From positions 1,116,001-1,180,000 of the forward strand of contig CAJVGD010000006.1 in the NCBI GenBank assembly GCA_910890315.1: 64,000 bases of DNA. The letters run 5' to 3'. This DNA comes from Serendipita indica DSM 11827 (Eukaryota > Basidiomycota > Agaricomycetes > Sebacinales > Serendipitaceae). The notes below the pieces were generated by a model. The model had not been told where the DNA came from. It worked only from the letters and a program-made list of their open reading frames with translations, and did no database searches. This document shows, one piece after another, positions 32,994 through 44,744 of the stretch; the first letter of the stretch is position 1, and each line of letters opens with the position of its first letter. The position numbers and the translations under genes were made by a program.

Positions 32994-34687
32994 CTAGTTA
33001 AATAGTCGGAGGCCCAAGATACGACGCACGTCTGACGCGAATCGCAAGCTATCCAGCACTGGAAGTAAATGCAGAAGCGCTTCGTCGGATGGGTCGGATA
33101 TCCAGCCTTCGATAGGAATTCCATTTGCTGTGGGCGGATAAGCTTCGACTGCCTCGTAGACGAAACAGACGAACCAGGGTTAATATTATAGCTGACGGGC
33201 GAATTATCAATCAAGCAGACGCGAGAAAGATCTTCCTCGATGAGGCTGAGATCCTTGGTATATCCGCCATTTGGCAACTGTGTACAAGACTACAAGAACG
33301 TCAGCAGTTGACAGAATGCGATATGAGTTTTATACCTCTCGGAAGAATCTCCGACTGAGGATACCCCTGCCAGCGTCCAACCAGTCGATGACTGGATCCG
33401 CATATTCCTGCATCGACGCGGTGAAAATGACGAGCGTGTACCACGACGATACCTAGCCGTGTTCAATACAAGCCCTGTACAGAACAAAGAACGCACTTTT
33501 CGTAGAAAGTAATCCACAAACGGTCTCTTATACACGTGGTACAGCGTGCAGCGATCGCCCAGCACAACTTCCACCATATGGCCTGCCTCCCGTCCACGCT
33601 TCTCGCCAAAACCAAAACCAAAGCCTCCCATACTGAACACACCACCTCCTGTATGCGCACGGAGAGGTCTCGACGTCGAATGGATCAACGTCTCATCCAA
33701 GTCGAGCACAAGCGTCTTTTGCATGTGCAGCCCCGTCATCTTTCTCGGAGATGGTTGGTATTGCTGCGGATGTGGTTGTTGCTGTTGTTGTAACGTAATA
33801 CTCGACTGCACGCTGCTGGGGACCGTATTCGCTCGAGTCAAGAGGGAAGAGGCAATCGGATTCGGCAAAAGGGAAGAAGACGGCGTCGGTCGTTGTCGTA
33901 TAGAAGGTGGTGGTGTATGTGTTCTGGGAGTCGGTGGAATCAGATCAATACGCGGCGTTTCTGTCCGAGCTTGGACCTCTTCTGGCGTCGGTGGCTCTAG
34001 CGAAAACGGCGGCTCCTCTTCCTGAATTGTCGTCGATGTAATGGACATTTGAAAGCTAGCAAGAGGTGCACCAAACGTCTCTGCCTCTTTATCTTGCTCC
34101 AGAGTGGGAATCGAACGTTTGGTCGCACGTGCAACAATACCATCGTCCTCACTCTCCTGGCCTTCATCCCCCGTCGTATCGTCGTCGGCTGTATTCTTTT
34201 CACTCTCCAATGTGGCGCCCTGACGCGGGAGGAGGGGCGGTAAGACGAGATATCCGGTTACCCCAAACCACAGCGCGCAGAGTGTGCTCCAGATAATGGT
34301 AATAATCCGAATGAGCAGAGGTCGCGTGTGTGGTGATGTGGATTCGGGCGTGGGCGTTAGCCCAAAATCATACGAAGTCGTTCGTTTGAGCACCGGCGCT
34401 GGTGTCGGCGGGCTGGACGAGTTTGGCGTTAGCGACGGCTTGCGAAACGACCAAAGGGCCGGAGAAGAAAAGGATCTCTTATTTGCGTGGGTTGGAAAGG
34501 CAGGTGAACCATCGGCGTGTTGCTGGCCATGATGTGAAGGTCGTCGGGGTACAATTCTGTTGTACGATTTTGCTCTCTGAGGACGACCAGTGTTGATAAT
34601 GTGACTCGACGTGAGTGGTGTAGACGGGGGCGTCCCAGCCGTCGCAAGGACATCAATCTGACGCGACAAATAATTGAGCGAATTCAT
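32994..34687 (-). CDS. NEM1: Nem1-like phosphatase of the nuclear envelope/ER (HAD, FCP1/CTD type)
   Basis: Catalytic subunit of the Nem1-Spo7 complex that dephosphorylates the lipin Pah1 and so controls phospholipid/triacylglycerol balance. Exons in transcript order: 33497-34687, 33336-33452, 33175-33289, 32994-33127 (518 residues). A long disordered N-terminus contains a membrane segment ([20 protein letters not shown]), then the phosphatase starts with [13 protein letters not shown], the DxDxT catalytic motif. Later blocks [31 protein letters not shown] and [18 protein letters not shown] are typical. Start chosen at ATG 34687 ([10 protein letters not shown]), although an upstream frame is open to 34792. 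The frame is intact. Spo7 is not in the window. Confidence 0.9.
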
Positions 34688-34923
34688 CAACGACCAATAT
34701 CGAACAGATTCGTTGGTTTTTGGTTTCAAAAAAATCACGGCGTACAGCCGCCCTCGTATGTCGAGGTTGCGGTTCAAGCTTGCAAATTGCACGCGACCCC
34801 ACGCGTCCTAGGCGCAACGGACCAAGCAAGAGGAAGAACCGGATTCGAGTCAAAATACCGGCCAATGTACACAGCAATAGGATTACATAACATCTACTGT
34901 CCACATCCTGTCCAGCGCGCGCT

Positions 34924-35804
34924 CTAGCTACTCAGAGCAAGAGACGCCTGGAGTTCGCGGAGCTGAGCCTCTTCGTCGTCCTCTGCAACAACCTTTGGTC
35001 GTTCTAAAGGACCTAGTTAGTTTCGTGATGATAAAGCTCAGATGGTTCGTACCTGCGACGCGGCTGGGTCCTGCTGGGGTGTGGACTGGAACGTGGGCAG
35101 CGCCGGCGAGTTTCTCGTCGAGAACTTCTTGTTCCAAATCCTTCAATTCTTCCTTCAAATCGTCCTGGCAACACGTAATCAGACAACAAAGCCACCTACG
35201 CCGAAAAGCCACGTACCTCGTCCAAGTCTACACCAACGTTCATAGGATTCGAAATGGCATCTGCAATCTCCTTTGTTCGTTCCATCTCCTCGCGAATCTC
35301 GTCCATCGTCGCATCGACCTTGTCGACATTGAGTTGCTTGTGAATATCCTTGAGGGCATTCGCTCCGCGCTTCATTGCCAACATGGTCTCTGCATTCATA
35401 TTCGCAGACTCTATCGCATTGGCTTGTGCCTCCAACGTCAACCGTGTTCCGGAAAGCTGTTCCAGTTGTTGCTCATACGTCTTCTTCCGGCGGAGTGCAG
35501 CCAAGGCAGCTGATGAGATCCGAAATATGAGCAAATACATTGACAGAGAATGAAAGAGAAACAAGAGGCCATGTATGCAGCACCGGGCGTGATGGATGGC
35601 GAGGGGACCAGCGAGTCATGACTTACCAGACTTGTTCGTCGTGGCGTTCTCTCGAGCCTTCTTAGTCTCTTCTGCAATCTTCTTCTCCAGATGTTCTTCC
35701 TTCTTATCCAACATAGAGAGCTGCTCGCGCAGTCCAACAATGGCCTGCCTCGTCGTCGCCTTGGTATCCCTCGCACCAGTGAAATATGATATCCAGCCAG
35801 ACAT
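34924..35804 (-). CDS. SNF7: ESCRT-III subunit Snf7/Vps32
   Basis: Main polymer-forming subunit of ESCRT-III, needed for intralumenal vesicle budding at endosomes and membrane scission. Exons in transcript order: 35627-35804, 35217-35509, 35053-35164, 34924-35003 (220 residues, the usual family length). It begins MSGWISYFTGARDTKATTRQ, has charged coiled helices (LREQLSMLDKKEEHLEKKI, RRKKTYEQQLEQLSGTRLTL) and ends with an acidic stretch plus LRELQASLALSS, a MIM-like C-terminal helix for Vps4 or Alix/Bro1 contact. The first intron is unusually long for this window (117 nt). Ends 236 bp from the NEM1 start. Confidence 0.93.
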
Positions 35805-36423
35805 GTTTATGATAAATGTAGAGTAGAGGTCGTTGTTGGGAATAATACCAAGTAACGGGCAGTGTGCGTCACGGTCCAAAGTGGCCTCACCACCTTGACG
35901 CCGACCTGTATTAGCAATCGTGGCTAGAATTACATCCAACTTTCATCTCAACGAGTGGACATGATTTATTTGATCATAAATACCATCGTCTAGACCTCTA
36001 TGCGACGGGACGGGCAGGCTCAATATCGGATGAACCGTGTATTGAACGACTACCCATCACGGTGATGGGGAAAGAAAACAAAAGGAGAGGATTTTCGACG
36101 CTAAATTCCCAGGGATCATACGAAATAAAGACACGTCTACCTGCTCATTACCGATTAGCAGCCACCCTGGCCTGAGTACACTACTATTAGGCAGACCATG
36201 AACGAGCCGTGATGCGTCGTTTTCTATCGTCATTATCATGTCGTGTCCTGCATACGGGAGCCTGCACCAGCACGGAAGCGACCATTGTTCGAATTGGGGG
36301 CTCTCGAACGCTCTATCACTTGTTTTTTTTCACTTGCACTTTTTCTCTTCGTGATCCTCCTCGTCGCTACTGTCTGGCAACCTATAAAGAAGATGAGGAA
36401 ACAGCCAACTGGAAATTTCAGAC
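35805..36423. other. Intergenic, upstream of SNF7 and 3' of the ceramide synthase
   Basis: Only short shadow frames; no gene supported. Confidence 0.4.
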
Positions 36424-37566
36424 TCACTCCTCGTCACTTCGGACGTCCTCTGCGGGCTTTCCTCGAAGGACGGACCAGGCCACGTTTATAATAGAGATGA
36501 ACCAGACCATCATGAGCACCTCGAGCGCGCCCAACAATGCATTAAACGCATAGTAGTGTTTGACCGTGATCGGATCCTGGGTATTGGGAACAAAAGTGAT
36601 CGGCCGCAGGATCGGGTACCTGTACCACGTCGAATAGAGGATGAGGAGAAAGCCGACGTGGCGAGTGAACAACCAGGACACGAGGAACGCGACAAACGCG
36701 GCGTCACACGCGACCAAACGTTCCATGTAGCGCAACATTTTAGCAAGGGGAGGATAATGTCGCAAAAGTCCATGAGGACCATAATTAGACATCCGACACG
36801 CGTCAGATTGAGCGAGTAGGATGCGGACACTAGGCAGACGGTGATCACATGGTGAGCCATCATCTGCACGTGGTCTTTTCGGTGTGCTTCGGCATTAAGG
36901 ATGAGAACTTGGTGGATCCAGAATGCGCATTGGGTGAGGTAGTAGACTTTGAGCGGGCCGGGAAGCGGATTGTGTGGGAAACCGATCCAGAGATAGTCCA
37001 AATTCCAAGGCGAAGTAGGGAGTGAGAGATGGATGTACTGGCGGGTCCGTCAGCGCCCCGAGGGGGTTGAGTTCGGAATCGGTCTGAGAATCTTGACTTA
37101 CGAGTCCAAAGCACCACCAGACAGAAGCGTAGACAATGGCCCAACCTTGTTCAGCAAAGCGAATCACGTTGCGCTCGCGGACCCGGTTCTTTGCAGAGAT
37201 TTGGCGGGCGGCGTAGTGGCCGTTTCCGGCGTGATGGCCATTGGCATGGCCGTTGGTAGCATGGCCGTTGGCAGCGCTCCCGTTGGTATATCTGGATGTT
37301 TTGGAGCGCGAAATGTAGCCCCTTGTGCTGCCAAAGAGGACCTTGTTGGCAAACGGGGTCATGATATGCAGTCGAACGATTTCGCGAAGGACAGCAAAGA
37401 CGGCGATGGTAGAAATGATAAAGCAACCATCGAGAATGCCTATATCGTAGTAGTTTGCGTTTGGAAAGCTGTCTGGATTGGCGGGGCGGGGGACCGGATA
37501 CGAGAGCTGCACAAACGGACGAAGGAGCGTGCTCAGCGAAGGCGAAGACGTGGACGGAAAGGACAT
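36424..37566 (-). CDS. LAG1: Ceramide synthase (Lag1/Lac1, TLC domain)
   Basis: ER membrane enzyme that joins a long-chain base with a fatty acyl-CoA to make (dihydro)ceramide. Two exons, 37102-37566 and 36424-37037. The TLC/Lag1 motif is plain: HRKDHVQMMAHHVITVCLVS followed by N-L-T-R-V-G and M-D-F-C-D-I-I-L-P, with two conserved His. Multiple membrane segments follow (FVAFLVSWLFTRHVGFLLIL, LGALEVLMMVWFISIINV) and an acidic C-terminus. The N-terminal cytosolic region has an Asn-Gly-His-rich insert. Within exon 2 the frame breaks once, at 36747-36750 (four C on the coding strand): D-I-I-L-P-L in one frame, A-K-M-L-R-Y-M in the next. One additional C restores length divisible by three, so a homopolymer error is the simplest reading. 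Head to head with GET1 (170 bp between starts). Confidence 0.9.
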
Positions 37567-37736
37567 GGTGGGCTGTAATCTCGACTAGCAATAATTAATT
37601 AGAAAACACGTCGTTTTGGGACGCGATGCAGCGGGACGGGCTCGAGCGGTCAGCTCTAAGCCTTATAGCTTTGGTTTTAAAAAAAAAGGCTACAGGTTGC
37701 TTGAACCCGACCGCCACGTGCGTCGTAGCAAAGCAA

Positions 37737-38535
37737 ATGGCGCTCGCACTCTCCATCTTGCTGCTCGTTATTCTAACAAACGTTCTTGCGTGGATAGGCC
37801 ATGCCGTCCTCCTCGACGCGGTCAGCAACGCGTACCGTACAACGTCGCAGTTTGGCTGACAACAATCACGACAGGCATACGCTCTCTATGCTCGAATTGT
37901 AGATAATGCAGGTTTCAGCGAGCAAAAGCAGCTAAAGGCCTCGATCCTCGAGCTCAAGTATGACCTAGCACATACCAGCGCACAGGACGAGTTTGCAAAG
38001 TGGGCAAAGCTGCGGAGACGACACGACAAGGCAATGGCAGATCTCGAGAAACTCAGTACGTGGTCGAATACGTCGCCCTTTTAAAGACCCTAAGCACCAT
38101 GCCGGGTAGATACGCGTCTCGGCGCGTCCAAATCGTCGTTTTCCTCCAATTTCAACTGGTTCCTCTGGTTTGCAACGACTGGAGCACAGTTTGTTCTCGT
38201 TTGGTGGTATCGACGAGAGCCTGTTTTCTTCTTGCCCCCAGGATGGTTGGGACCGATGGGATGGTTCCTGTCGCTTCCATCGGCTCCAAGTGGTGAGTCT
38301 GTCGGTGATGAAGGTCTTGTCAATACTCAAGGTAGTCAAGGCTCGGTGAGCGGCGCAGCCTGGCAAATGGCATGTCAGAGGGTGGTAAAGATGGGCGAGC
38401 GATTCGTCAAGGATCTTCTTGGTAGTGTACAAGTTCTGCGAGCCATAACACAACACTTATATCTGCACAGAACCTTCACCCGAGCAGGCAGGACCTGCAG
38501 ATGCGAGTGCAACAAATAAAACCAAGCAATCATAG
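37737..38535 (+). CDS. GET1: GET1/WRB-like receptor subunit for tail-anchored proteins
   Basis: ER membrane subunit of the GET complex, receiving Get3-bound tail-anchored proteins. Exons 37737-37820, 37875-38055, 38110-38292, 38341-38421, 38471-38535 (197 residues). Begins with a membrane helix (MALALSILLLVILTNVLAWI), then the cytosolic coiled coil that contacts Get3 (LKYDLAHTSAQDEFAKWAKL, RRRHDKAMADLEKL), and a second hydrophobic region (NFNWFLWFATTGAQFVLVWW) with FLPPGWLGPMGWFLSLPSAP, the conserved Get1 block. Donor after G-C-G at 37820 is chosen because it keeps the frame into A-Y-A-L-Y-A-R. Terminal exon is short and less certain. Confidence 0.85.
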
Positions 38536-38689
38536 AATTAAATATGATGGGTTTTGTTTTATCCGAGCCACCGGCGCCGAGATTTAAGGAGGCCACACAT
38601 GGTGGCACTGCGTTTGTCTCTTGGAGATCGACCTCTACCTCGTCTGGCACTTTTGACCGCCTTTGTCAATCCTTTAAACTCTTAAAAAT

Positions 38690-40351
38690 ATGCTCTTCCG
38701 TGCATTAGTATCCGCCTCTCTTCCTCTGCTGGCCTTTGGAGCCCAAATCCGACGTCAGGACCCTGCTGCATCGTCGTCTGCAGCGGGTACGACGCCTGCT
38801 GGGACCGGAACAGCGACTCCAGCAGCAACATCAATGACCCCACCACCAGAAGTCCCCATTACGCTCGTATCTACAAACCCAACCGCGTTCCCGCTCTCTG
38901 CGATCGTCGCAACACCAGTCACGCACACGGCGCAACCTCTTGCGTCGACCCCTTCTGCTGGCCAACAGCCATCTGCTGTAGGCTCTAATGCACCTCCGCT
39001 CCCCGCTGGTAAGTCGTCGCTGTTCTCATCATTTTTGAGAAATGTCGCGAGGGCTATTTTTAGCCACAGGCCTTCTTCCGCGCTCCGGCGCCGTGAATAG
39101 CTTGCCGATGCCGAACAGTTGGGGACTAAAGCGAGTAACTTGGAAACTAACAAAACTTTCCGTCTAGCGAACTCGATTGTCATTGCCAATTATCCCGCGC
39201 TCGACAAGACGCCTCCGACCGACTCGCCAGAAGTCAAGCAATGGATACAAGACGTTGCCAACAGCGGCATTCCCATCCCTACATTGCCCCTGCGGTTGCG
39301 GGAGGCTGCTCGGCAAACCCTGGCCGTGCAGGAAATTGTAGGTGTCTTCCGTGCCGGCCGTCTTCACACCTCTCATACATTTTGTGCCGAAAGCTTCCAT
39401 CTGCTGGTGGACTTGTGGTCAATGCACTCGTGACTCTGACATTACCACCTGCCCCGACAAACTTACTTGGGGTGTTTCTTTCGATGATGGTCCGTCGCCC
39501 GATACGCCACGTCTCTTGGACTATCTTCAATCTCAGAACCTTCACTCGACCTTTTTCGTCGTCGGGTCGCGAGCACTGTCGCGCCCAGAGATCTTGCAGG
39601 CCGAGTACATGGCTGGCCACCAGGTGAGCGTGCAACTACAACACAACTCCATTTCTAAATAATTCCATTCAAGATAAGCGTGCATACTTGGTCTCACTCG
39701 GCCCTGACGACTCTCACTAATGAGCAAATCATCGCCGAGCTCGGATGGACCGCCAAAATTATTAAGGACGTGACCGGCGTAACTCCAAACACGTTCCGCG
39801 CTCCCTATGGTGATATTGATGACCGAGTCCGAGCAATTGGACGTGCTATGGGCTTTACGTCCATCATCTGGACTGGCTACACCAACCCCCAGACGAACCA
39901 GCTCGACAACTTTGATACCAACGACTGGCACATTGCCGCTGGTACCGTCAGTGCATCTGGTGTGATTGCTGCATTCGAGAACATTCTGCAGTCTGCTACC
40001 TTGCTAAACACTGGCTTCATCGTGCTTGCTCACGATTTGTACCAGCAGTCGGTCGACTTGGCCATTGGCTACATCTTACCCGATGCTCTCGCACGCAGGA
40101 ATCCGCAATTCAAGATGATGTCCATCATCGAGTGCCTCGGCATGCCGCTGGCCAATGCCTACAAGGAGACGAACGACAACGCTACAAACCCGGTCCCGAC
40201 TGGTATCAACCAGTCGATCAGCTACGCAGGTGCTTCTGCAGCTGCTACATCGACTGCTGGTCATACCGGAGGTGCGCTCTCGACCTCGCCCTCGACGTTA
40301 TGGCACGTGGTTGGCCTGGCCGGTGCCCTGGTAGCGGCGTATACGCTCTAG
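38690..40351 (+). CDS. Chitin deacetylase (CE4), probably GPI-anchored
   Basis: Converts chitin to chitosan in the wall. Predicted exons: 38690-39008, 39070-39134, 39168-39337, 39394-39623, 39674-40351. Signal peptide MLFRALVSASLPLLAFGAQI, Ser/Thr/Pro-rich N-terminal region, then the NodB/CE4 domain: C-W-W-T-C-G-Q-C, TWGVSFDDGPSP (catalytic base Asp and metal Asp), HTWSH metal site, FRAPYGDIDDRVRAIG, and later WHIAAGT and AHDL. The tail LWHVVGLAGALVAAYTL fits GPI anchoring. Two frame breaks are suspected: at 39121-39124 (GGGG) and at 39287-39290 (CCCC, between IPIPTLP and PAVAGGC). Adding one base at each brings the spliced length to a multiple of three, so I read both as sequence errors; the 33-nt intron 39135-39167 is less certain. 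Lies 6 kb from the LysM island. Confidence 0.88.
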
Positions 40352-41214
40352 ACATTGGACTCGTGCTGCTCTTCATCGTGTTTGGACTGCCTTTGAGGAA
40401 TGACCCCTAAAAAGCATTGGAAGACTGACGCTACAAACAATCTTACCACTTTCTACCTTCTCCGTCCCTTCCGCCTCTCCCCCCAATCCAATCCGTTTGT
40501 GCTGGTACTCCCCCTGCCTACGATTGAAGTTTTGATAGTACGGACTCGATTCCCCAATTTTATTCCTCAGAACGCTCGATTTTTTCTCTCGCATCTATCC
40601 TATACGCTAGTTCGTGAATGAAACGTATTCGAACTCTTGTGTTTTGTAAGAGAAAAATGCCATTTCAATCCAAGCGACAAGATGACGGATAGGACAAGTG
40701 CACGAAACAGGGGTTAGAGGGAGATATGAGAGTACACACACTAGCTACAGGTAGCAGAGCGCTCGGCATCGTGAGGAGAGGAAGAGCAGTGTGGAGTGTG
40801 AGAGAGAGAAATAGATAAAAAAAGGTGATCATCGTCAATCCCGGGTGATGCCAGTCATGTCCATCTATGCAAAAAGGTGGTAATAACCAAGATGAATTTC
40901 AAGCCAAAGAGAGAAGAGCTTGACCAGCACACCATGGAGAGAGAGATAGCAGGAGTGAAGAGGGAAAGATTAGAAAACGGGGGGTTTGCGAGTCGGGGCG
41001 CCGAGTGTAAACTGAGCGGGAGGACCACGGTGATAAAGAGGAAGGAAAAGGAGAAGAGAGGAGACTGAGACTGGAGGCCTTGCGTTGGCTGTGGGGATAC
41101 AGAGTTGGACGACTGCCTGCAGTTGGGAGAAACCTTGTCGTGACCCAGGGGGCGATGCACGTGTACAGATGTCATAGCCTTCATCCAGAGGAGTGACAAC
41201 GCGAGACAGACTCG
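40352..41214. other. Convergent spacer, purine-rich
   Basis: 3' regions of the chitin deacetylase (+) and CCR4 (-). 40680-41090 is rich in A and G on the plus strand; the open frames there look like shadows. Confidence 0.4.
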
Positions 41215-43489
41215 CTAAGCTGGACGACGGAGACCTGGTGGACCCGCCTTGGAGGTTGTTTCCCGAGGCGGCTTGACGACAAACTGCGCGCTGATATGAA
41301 TGTGGCTACAGAAAGTGTTAGTGGCGAATATTATCAAATGCAACGCAACATACTCGGATGGAAAGTGCGCATTCGGAAAGCCGACCACTTTGCCCAGATA
41401 CTCTTCGTCCACCTCACCCAGAACATCGAGCACGGAGATGGACTGTGTCGAGTACCAAATGTAGTCGATCCCACCTCGAAAGCTGGGCGTATAATTTGTC
41501 ACCGGGAGTTCGCCAATCCCCGCATAGGCGCTCCGGAGGCCCAGGCGATGCGAGACACCGCTGGTCGTAAACTTTCCATAGTTCTTGCCCATGAAATCTG
41601 GATGATCTCCTTGCACGGATCCCGTCGACAAGAGCTGGTACACTCCAGAATCCGGAACAGAGTTAAAATCACCACAGATCAACGTCGAAATCTTGGAGCC
41701 ATCATCATACGCAGCACCCTTTGTCCCGTCTGCGTTTTGCATCGGAGGGAGCTTGGCAAATCGATCTGAGATGGCTTCTAGTTCGTGAACAAGGAGTGAC
41801 ACTTGGACGAGCTTGACGTCTCGGTACTCTGGGTCCCAGAAGATATGAGCGTTGGCGACAATAAGTCGAATACCAGTCTGCCGCTCTTCGAGCAAGCACG
41901 TCAACGCAATATCGTCTCGCTGGGCTACGCGATTAAAAATGTCGTCCGTCTTGGCGAGATCGGTGCGCTGAAGAGCATTCGCGCGGAACTCGATGACGAC
42001 ATTTTCTACCAGCTTGAACCTGGGGCTGTATTAGAATATGCACACTTACTTGGTTAACAACTCACTTGTCAGCCTTGAAGAAGGTAGCACTGCCATCCAC
42101 CTCTTTTTGCTTTGCCCCAGTCATAGTCTTTGCACGAGACTTGGGCGAATAGCAGCTTTCATAGCCTCGCTCTAGGAGTGTCGGCTGGAAGAACGTCTGA
42201 AACTGCTCCTGGTCCACTTCCTGCAATAAGGATGAGATTGGCCAGTTGTGCAAAAGTTGCCGCACATACCTGGAGACAGACAATGTCCGACTGTAAATCA
42301 AGGATTTCAGACATGATCCTATCCTTTCTGTGGCTCCAAGCGAGAGCCCAGGTTGGCGTGTACCCATACATCTGCGACGTCGCATACTTTTCGCAGAGGA
42401 TATTGTAACACAGGACACTGAATGGAACAGAACCCGTGTCCGATGGGAGTGCTTTACGCTCTGCTTCCGTACCGACCTGAACCCACTTTCGAGGCCGTGG
42501 TTCTTCGGTAGGCATAAAGTTGTCCCGCAGGTAGGCAATGACGCCAATGGTGCCCTCGTTGATGGCAATAGAACGAATCTTTTCGTCCATCTTCAGATTG
42601 CCTTCGATGCCGAGCATTTCTAGTTGATGCAGACTTCCTAATTGGTAGGGAAGCGTCGAGAGGTTGTTGTCAAACAAAAAAAGCTCTCGGAGACCAGTGA
42701 GCATGCCTAGAGCAGGTGGCACGATGGTGAGCTGGTTCCCTGTGAGGTCGAGGTGGATCAGGCCGCGTAAGCGTGAAATCTCGCTGGGAATGGTGGTGAG
42801 ATTGTTGTGGTTTAGGTAGAGCGTGGTGAGAAAGTTGAAAGTGAATAATCCGGGCGAGAGGTTTTTGAGCGCCATGCCGCCCATGTCAAGGATCGTCCAG
42901 GTGCCCTCTGCTTTGCGTGGGGCAGTTGGACGTTGAATCTGCGCAATAGGAGCACTTGTAGAGGACGGATGCTCTCCATCCGCGGGTTCCTGAGTACCAG
43001 AGGACTCAGTGACCAACGAGGATTGAGAGTCATCTCTTGCGTGGCCATTCTCCTTGACTGCCAACAGGTTCTTGAGGTTTGGGTTTGTGATTGGGATGGC
43101 AGACTTTGCAGCATTACGCGTAGCAAGAGCGGATTGACGGGCTCTGTGATGTTGGGGGCTCGCCTGGCGGCACAACTGGAAAGAAAGGGGGTCAACACGT
43201 GATGCTCGCCGTTCCAGAGTTGATATACCTCTGCTTTCATCAACTGCGCGCTCCAATGAGGGTTCATTGTCGGCACCTGCGACCCATTAGTGCCATTGAG
43301 TGGAGGAGACGACTGTGGTTGACGCCGCTGTGGCTGAGCGAGCTGGTGGATAGTCGTGGGTGATGCATAAGACTGCAGGGACATTGAAGGATGGTGAACA
43401 TGATGGTGAGGCGGATGTACGCCGCCGTACTGGGCCAGGAACGGCGTTGGCGAAGGAGGCGGATGCTGGGCGTGTATCGAGTAGTGCAT
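41215..43489 (-). CDS. CCR4: CCR4-type deadenylase
   Basis: Poly(A)-shortening nuclease of the CCR4-NOT complex. Exons in transcript order: 43229-43489, 42270-43175, 42066-42220, 41354-42025, 41215-41305 (694 residues). The N-terminus is His/Pro/Gln-rich; leucine-rich repeats follow (TLYLNHNNLTTIPSEIS, GLIHLDLTGNQLTIVPPAL, LRELFLFDNNLSTLPYQLG), which bind the NOT/Caf1 scaffold in yeast. The exonuclease-endonuclease-phosphatase domain begins FSVLCYNILCEKYATSQMYG, then SDIVCLQEVD (metal Glu), ICGDFNSVPDSGVY, IDYIWYS and HFPSDHIHISAQF (catalytic Asp-His). The C-terminus ends shortly after. All junctions are in frame. Start chosen at ATG 43489; the frame stays open upstream without ATG. Confidence 0.93.
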
Positions 43490-43607
43490 CCGTCCAACGT
43501 CCCATTCGACGAGATTTTCTCCTGATTTTATTGAGAGCGCTTGTCGCGAGACCAACTCCTAATCGCCAATGTGGTCAGCGGCAGGATGCAAGTTGGACTC
43601 GACGGCC

Positions 43608-44507
43608 ATGTCCGATTCTGATCTTTCAGAGCAAGAACGGCTTGATAATCTCGATCCTCTTCGTCATTTTCGCGTAGAGGATGAATCGATTCTCCCCTCT
43701 CAGCCACCGTCGACAAAGGAGCAGATCCAGTCGTTTAACTATGGCTCACTCACAGTACAGCTGCTGGTAGATGCCAGTCCAGGGTGTGGAGGTATTGCTT
43801 GGCCTGCAGGTCACGTCCTCAGCAATTATCTCGTCCATCGCGGCCCCTCCTATTTACAGGACCGCCATATACTCGAACTCGGCAGTGGAACGGGCCTTGT
43901 AGGTCTTGTTGCAGCCAAACTAGGTGCATCCAAGGTCACAGTCACCGATCAACTGTCAGCAAATGCCTCTGCCACCAATGCGTCGTCGTGTTCACGAGTA
44001 ACGTAGCCCGCTGCTCGAAATCATGCAGCGAAACATCAATCTCAATTCTCTGGGTCAGATTGTGGTTTCCAAAGAACTCGACTGGTAAACCCGTCCTCCT
44101 TGAGTGTCCTTGTCTGACTATGCTTCAAGGGGAAAGGAGCTGCCAGAATTGGGACCAATCAATGTCATTCTTGCAGCTGATTGCGTCTACTTTGAGCCTT
44201 CGTTTCCTTCTCGTCAATACGCTAGAAGCCTTGTCGCGCCAGCCAGGAAGGGATTGCGAGATATTGTTTTGCTACAAACAGCGAAGAAAGGTATATAGCA
44301 AGCTTATCGATCACTGGTTGTACTGATTCGTGTTAGGCCGACAAGCGATTCTTCACCCTACTCAAGAAGAAGTTTACATGGACTGATGTAAGTCATTCCG
44401 TACTCTGCTTTATGTCTACTCACAAATGCCAGGTTGATGACGATCCTCAAAGCGAGGTTTATAGACGAGAGGGTATATCCTTGTTGAGACTACGACCCAA
44501 GCCGTAA
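43608..44507 (+). CDS. Class I SAM-dependent protein-lysine methyltransferase (METTL21/EFM type)
   Basis: Likely methylates a lysine of a translation factor or chaperone. Exons 43608-43954, 44007-44084, 44130-44290, 44337-44387, 44433-44507. Motifs: I-A-W-P-A-G-H-V-L-S (W-x-A family block), LELGSGTGLVGLVAAKLGA (SAM-binding motif I), VTVTD, and VILAADCVYFEPSFP, close to the D-x-x-Y block of METTL21/Efm6 enzymes. Then L-F-C-Y-K-Q-R-R-K, FFTLLKKKFTWTD and a short conserved end, EVYRREGISLLRL. Near 44201-44210 the coding frame shifts (P-S-F-P versus L-L-V-N-T-L-E-A-L) without an intron; total length implies one extra or two missing bases. Head to head with CCR4, 118 bp between start codons. Whether it is Efm6 or Efm7 cannot be decided here. 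Confidence 0.82.
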
Positions 44508-44744
44508 ACAAACTGTTTAGACACCTCGAAATCATTCAACGTGATGTCCCGACGTGGACTGTGTGAGGAGATCAGAGATGTACTGTTTAAGAGGCCACCC
44601 TGTAGTTTCGTCATGATAACTCGGTGATTACTCGACGGTTGTTATTACTACAGACTGTCAACTCGTTGTATCCAGAGATTGTCATTTCACCTGTGGCCAG
44701 CCGTGGCGACTAGTGGATCAACTTGATTTCGACCTCTACCAACA

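Noticed and set aside
33546-34025. Cys/Gly-rich plus-strand frame opposite NEM1
   Set aside because: Shadow of the disordered part of NEM1.
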